Assembly (NCBI GenBank): GCA_015062715.1
Contig: SUUD01000071.1
Location: forward strand, 1 to 8,503
Direction of reading: 5' to 3'
Length of the DNA: 8,503 bases
Origin: Olsenella sp.
Lineage (GTDB): Bacteria; Actinomycetota; Coriobacteriia; Coriobacteriales; Atopobiaceae
How positions within the stretch are numbered: position 1 is the first letter of the stretch; every line of letters begins with the position of its first letter. Shown piece after piece: positions 6,562 through 8,503 of the stretch. The notes under the pieces are model-generated. The model saw only the letters and a program-made list of their open reading frames with translations. It had not been told where the DNA came from and did not search any database. Made by a program: the position numbers and the translations under genes.

Positions 6562-7239
6562 CTATGCCCCGACCTTCTCGAGACGATACCCCAACATGCG
6601 CAGGGTGGTGATCTGGACCGAGGAGTTGAGGTGCGCGATCTTCTTGCGCAAGAAGGAGATGTACGCCTCGACGGAGTTCTCGGAGGCCTCGCCGTCGGTT
6701 GACCACACGCGCGTGAGGAGGTCATGCTTCGAGACGATGCGACCGCCCGCGTTCATGAGCATGCGCATGACGTCGAACTCCTTCTGGGAGAGGTGGACGG
6801 ACTTGCCGCCACACCCCAGGTCATGGGTCTCGAGGTCGAGGCTGAGGTCGACGAACGAGAGCTCGTCCATGATGACCTCTCCCTGGCGGCGGGTGAGCGC
6901 CCGGACGCGGGCGACGAGCTCGACCGCCTCGAAGGGCTTGGTCATGTAGTCGTCCGCCCCGCTGTTGAGGCCGGTCACCTTGTCCATCGTCGAGGTGCGC
7001 GCGGTGAGCATGAGCACGGGGACGGCGCAGCCCTTCGCTCGAAGCTCGCGCACCACCGAGAGGCCATCAATCTCGGGCAACATGACATCGAGGACGACTG
7101 CGTCATACATCCCGCTCAACGCGTACGCCAAGCCGCTCTTTCCGTCGTAGGTAGCCTCCGCATGGAAGTCGGCTTGGCCAAGGATATGGCAGATTGCCTC
7201 GGCGAGGTTCTTCTCGTCTTCGACGACAAGGATGTTCAT
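6562..7239 (-). CDS. OmpR/PhoB-family response regulator
   Basis: This is a DNA-binding response regulator paired with the downstream kinase. The product has 225 residues. The receiver domain shows the acidic pocket E7-D8, phosphoacceptor D51 in VVLDVMLPEIDG, T79 in LMLTAR and K101 in MTKPF. A winged-helix effector domain runs from about 125 to 222, with SQKEFDVMRML (151-161), SENSVEAYISFLRKK (186-200) and the terminal LRMLGYRLE. I chose the ATG at 7239 because the conserved MNILVVEDE starts there and GAGGGAGA lies just upstream. The frame is open to 7518, but that extra part has no domain and would cover the promoter region. OmpR-family proteins bind as head-to-tail dimers to direct repeats with 11-bp spacing. 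Two such repeats lie upstream of this gene, which suggests autoregulation. Confidence 0.94.
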   Translation of the reverse strand: MNILVVEDEKNLAEAICHILGQADFHAEATYDGKSGLAYALSGMYDAVVLDVMLPEIDGLSVVRELRAKGCAVPVLMLTARTSTMDKVTGLNSGADDYMTKPFEAVELVARVRALTRRQGEVIMDELSFVDLSLDLETHDLGCGGKSVHLSQKEFDVMRMLMNAGGRIVSKHDLLTRVWSTDGEASENSVEAYISFLRKKIAHLNSSVQITTLRMLGYRLEKVGA

Positions 7240-7290
7240 GGCGTCTCCCTCGTGTGCATTGTCGGCGGGGAAGGTGTCCTGACTCCTTCC

Positions 7291-7321
7291 AGTATATTCA
7301 CCGCCCTGAAGCCAAACTGAA
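7291..7321 (-). promoter_or_regulatory. Proximal operator-promoter module of the response-regulator operon
   Basis: Reading the minus strand from 7321 down: TTCAG (7317-7321), six bases, TTCAG (7306-7310), nine bases, TATACT (7291-7296). The two half-sites start 11 bp apart in direct orientation, as OmpR/PhoB-type regulators require. TATACT is a good -10. The normal -35 position falls on the direct repeat and is a poor TTGACA match, as at activator-dependent promoters. A start about 7 bases past the -10 would give a leader of roughly 45 nt to the regulator ATG at 7239. The regulator itself is the obvious candidate to bind here, by inference. Confidence 0.65.
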
Positions 7322-7359
7322 TGTTCGTAGGCCTCGGCTTCGTGAATATAACCTATATA

Positions 7360-7390
7360 AGTATAGCCACTGCACTGAAGTAAAGCTGAA
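7360..7390 (-). promoter_or_regulatory. Distal operator-promoter module, same architecture
   Basis: On the minus strand: TTCAG (7386-7390), six bases, TTCAG (7375-7379), nine bases, TATACT (7360-7365). Every element and spacing equals that of the proximal module 69 bp away, while the N6 and N9 sequences differ almost entirely. This argues that the motif and its geometry are conserved by function and not through recent copying. A transcript from here would have a leader of about 115 nt and would run through the proximal module. The AT-rich stretch just downstream (7345-7365) may help promoter opening. Confidence 0.62.
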
Positions 7391-7473
7391 CCACCCAATG
7401 ACGCCGTGGCCACACTCAACCTACGGCCATTATCATTCACAAAACCTGCACTACAACTCCCGCTCCATGGACG

Positions 7474-7479
7474 TATAAT
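7474..7479 (+). promoter_or_regulatory. Probable -10 box of the rpsP operon
   Basis: TATAAT is a perfect -10 consensus about 75 bp before the rpsP start, implying a leader of roughly 70 nt. No clear -35 lies 16-18 bp upstream; the hexamer with a 17-bp spacer is CTACAA. TTCACA at 7436-7441 is a good -35 match but is 32 bp away, too far to pair with this box. It is assigned to rpsP because no other plus-strand gene lies between, and the AT-rich box stands out in a GC-rich genome. Confidence 0.55.
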
Positions 7480-7554
7480 TCTTGGCTGTTCTGTCTTGGC
7501 TCTGCGGCGGGCCATCACACCTTATCCGCGCCGCATGTATGGAGGAGTTACCAA

Positions 7555-7899
7555 GTGGCAGTTAAGATCCGTCTCGCCCGTCACGGTGCCAAGAAGCACC
7601 CCTACTACCGCGTCGTCGTCGCCGACTCGCGCATGCCGCGCGATGGCCGTTACATCGAGCTCATCGGTCGCTACAACCCGCTGACCAACCCCAAGACCAT
7701 CGACATCGACCTCGAGAAGGTCGACGCCTGGATTGCCAAGGGCGCCCAGCCCACCAGCTCCGCGGCCGCGCTCATCAACGCCGTCCGCTCTGGCGAGCCC
7801 GCCCCCGAGAAGAAGCTCAAGAAGTCCAAGAAGCAGCTTGCCCGCGAGGAGGCCGCGCGTAAGGCCGCCGAGGAGGCTGCCGAGGCCGAGGCCGAGTAG
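7555..7899 (+). CDS. rpsP: 30S ribosomal protein bS16
   Basis: bS16 is a small-subunit protein that stabilises 16S rRNA folding during 30S assembly. The core, residues 1 to about 78, is typical: MAVKIRLARHGAKKHPYYR, VVADSRMPRDGRYIELIGRYNP and the WIAKGAQPTSSA region (59-70). It is followed by a charged tail of about 35 residues, first lysine-rich (86-93) and then alternating Ala/Glu, probably helical. This makes the protein 114 residues against about 82 in E. coli. Tails of this kind occur in actinobacterial bS16. The start is GTG, eight bases after GGAGGA (7541-7546). The gene heads the cluster rpsP-khpA-rimM. In many bacteria ffh precedes rpsP; here the upstream neighbour is a divergent two-component system. 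Confidence 0.97.
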   Translation: MAVKIRLARHGAKKHPYYRVVVADSRMPRDGRYIELIGRYNPLTNPKTIDIDLEKVDAWIAKGAQPTSSAAALINAVRSGEPAPEKKLKKSKKQLAREEAARKAAEEAAEAEAE

Positions 7900-7901
7900 C
7901 C

Positions 7902-8225
7902 ATGGCCGAAAACCTCAACGACGACGCGCGTCTCGACGAGGTCGAGTTCGCCGACGAAGGCGTTGAAGAGGGCATGCCGCTTCCCTCGGACCAGGTGGCG
8001 GACCTCGTGGAGCTCGTCGTGTGCGGGCTCGTCGACGACGTGGACGCCGTCACCCTCGACGTCACCGACGGTGCCGACGGCACCCTCATCGAGGTGTCCT
8101 GTGCCGAGGCCGACGCCGGGAAGGTCATCGGGAGGCGTGGCCGCACCATCAAGGCCATCCGCACCATCGCGCGTGCCCTCGGGCAGCGCGTGGGGACCTC
8201 TGTCGAGGTCGAGGTTCTAGGCTAG
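7902..8225 (+). CDS. khpA: KH-domain RNA-binding protein KhpA (YlqC family)
   Basis: KhpA is a small KH-domain RNA-binding protein, in several Gram-positives a partner of KhpB and linked to post-transcriptional control and cell division. The KH signature is GKVIGRRGRTIKAIRTIARA at 73-92, with the GxxG loop GRRG at 77-80. Position between rpsP and rimM is typical. The product has 107 residues, against about 75-85 for most relatives. The extra part is an N-terminal segment, residues 1-30, with 11 acidic residues and one basic residue. The ATG at 7902 is 2 bp after the rpsP stop and has only a weak ribosome-binding site, so coupling to rpsP is likely. An in-frame ATG at 7974 would give a more usual 83-residue protein, but its purine run (7967-7972) ends one base before that ATG, which is too close. 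I prefer 7902. Confidence 0.9.
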   Translation: MAENLNDDARLDEVEFADEGVEEGMPLPSDQVADLVELVVCGLVDDVDAVTLDVTDGADGTLIEVSCAEADAGKVIGRRGRTIKAIRTIARALGQRVGTSVEVEVLG

Positions 8226-8238
8226 GTCGTCTGGTGCC

Positions 8239-8503
8239 GTGCTGGAGACGCTCGAGCATATAGCGCACGTCGAGAAGACGCATGGAAAGAGGGGGGAGCT
8301 CATCGCGGAGCCTGTCCGCGGGCTTCCCCCTCTTCTTTCCGTGGGCATGGACGTCGCCATCCTCCCGCCAAGGCTCAAGGGTCCCCGGTGGCATCGCGTC
8401 ATGGGCGTGAGCGACGGGGGCTCGGCACAGCTCGTCTCGCTCGAGGGAATCCGCGACGTGGCCACTGCGGAGGCGCTCGTCGGCCGCGAGGTCCTCGTGC
8501 GGG
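8239..8503 (+). CDS. rimM: Ribosome maturation factor RimM, 5' part (runs off the right edge)
   Basis: RimM binds uS19 and helps mature the 30S head. The frame opens after the stop at 8218-8220 and stays open to the window end, giving about 88 residues. HVEKTHGKRGELIAEPV fits the RimM N-terminus, usually VGRVVKPHGLRGELKV. LVSLEGIRDVATAEALVGREVLVR fits the end of the RimM barrel domain. The C-terminal PRC-like domain lies outside the window. The best start is the GTG at 8239, giving MLETLEHIAHVEKTHG, 13 bp after the khpA stop. The ribosome-binding site is weak (AGGT at 8224-8227), so the start is less certain than the gene. The order rpsP-khpA-rimM is classic, and trmD would be expected next. 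Confidence 0.9.
   Translation, partial: MLETLEHIAHVEKTHGKRGELIAEPVRGLPPLLSVGMDVAILPPRLKGPRWHRVMGVSDGGSAQLVSLEGIRDVATAEALVGREVLVR

Larger units (their letters stand above)
7240..7554. other. Divergent control region between the response regulator and rpsP
   Basis: This 315-bp gap separates the minus-strand regulator operon from the plus-strand ribosomal operon. It is less GC-rich than the genes beside it. It holds the two regulator-side operator-promoter modules (7291-7321 and 7360-7390) and, nearer rpsP, a TATAAT at 7474-7479. Between them is an imperfect dyad: TGGCC at 7407-7411 and GGCCA at 7425-7429, with AATGA (7397-7401) and TCATT (7433-7437) as possible outer arms. Its role is unknown. 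I see no small gene, riboswitch or terminator here. Confidence 0.7.

Noticed and set aside
7240..7518. Extended N-terminus for the response regulator
   Set aside because: The receiver domain begins at MNILVVEDE with its own ribosome-binding site. The extension would translate the promoter-operator region and shows no domain.
7480..7554. Riboswitch or ribosomal-protein leader structure before rpsP
   Set aside because: The leader of about 70 nt shows no strong stem, known motif or terminator-antiterminator pair by eye.

Overview
This is a GC-rich stretch of bacterial chromosome with tightly packed genes. The protein sequences, the GTG starts and the gene order (obgE-proB-nadD-yqeK-rsfS; rpsP-khpA-rimM) suggest an actinobacterium, most likely a coriobacterium of the Olsenella/Atopobium/Collinsella kind. 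That assignment is inferred from general resemblance; no database search was run. The window looks like core chromosome. I see no transposase, integrase, phage gene, tRNA, rRNA or CRISPR array.

Layout. (1) Positions 1-3784, plus strand: one compact operon with gaps from -4 to 19 bp. It holds the 3' part of obgE (ribosome-assembly GTPase), proB (glutamate 5-kinase), nadD (NAD synthesis), yqeK (HD-domain Ap4A hydrolase type) and rsfS (ribosomal silencing factor). proA, which often follows proB, is absent here. (2) Positions 3785-4001: a gap between convergent genes. It holds a 23-bp perfect inverted repeat and three diverging copies of a motif at exact 55-bp spacing. (3) Positions 4002-7239, minus strand: an OmpR/PhoB-type response regulator, its membrane histidine kinase and DNA polymerase IV (dinB), in that transcription order. 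dinB has a perfect TATAAT six bases before its ATG, and this box contains the kinase stop codon, so it may also give a leaderless transcript. (4) Positions 7240-7554: a divergent control region. (5) Positions 7555-8503, plus strand: rpsP, khpA and the 5' part of rimM, a ribosome and RNA-binding operon that runs off the right edge.

The most striking signal is in region 4. Upstream of the response-regulator gene, two modules 69 bp apart have the same architecture on the minus strand: TTCAG-N6-TTCAG-N9-TATACT. The 11-bp half-site period and the 9-bp distance to the -10 box match how PhoB-like regulators activate promoters with poor -35 elements. I infer duplicated autoregulatory promoters controlling the regulator, kinase and dinB. 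The signal sensed and any wider regulon cannot be read from this window.
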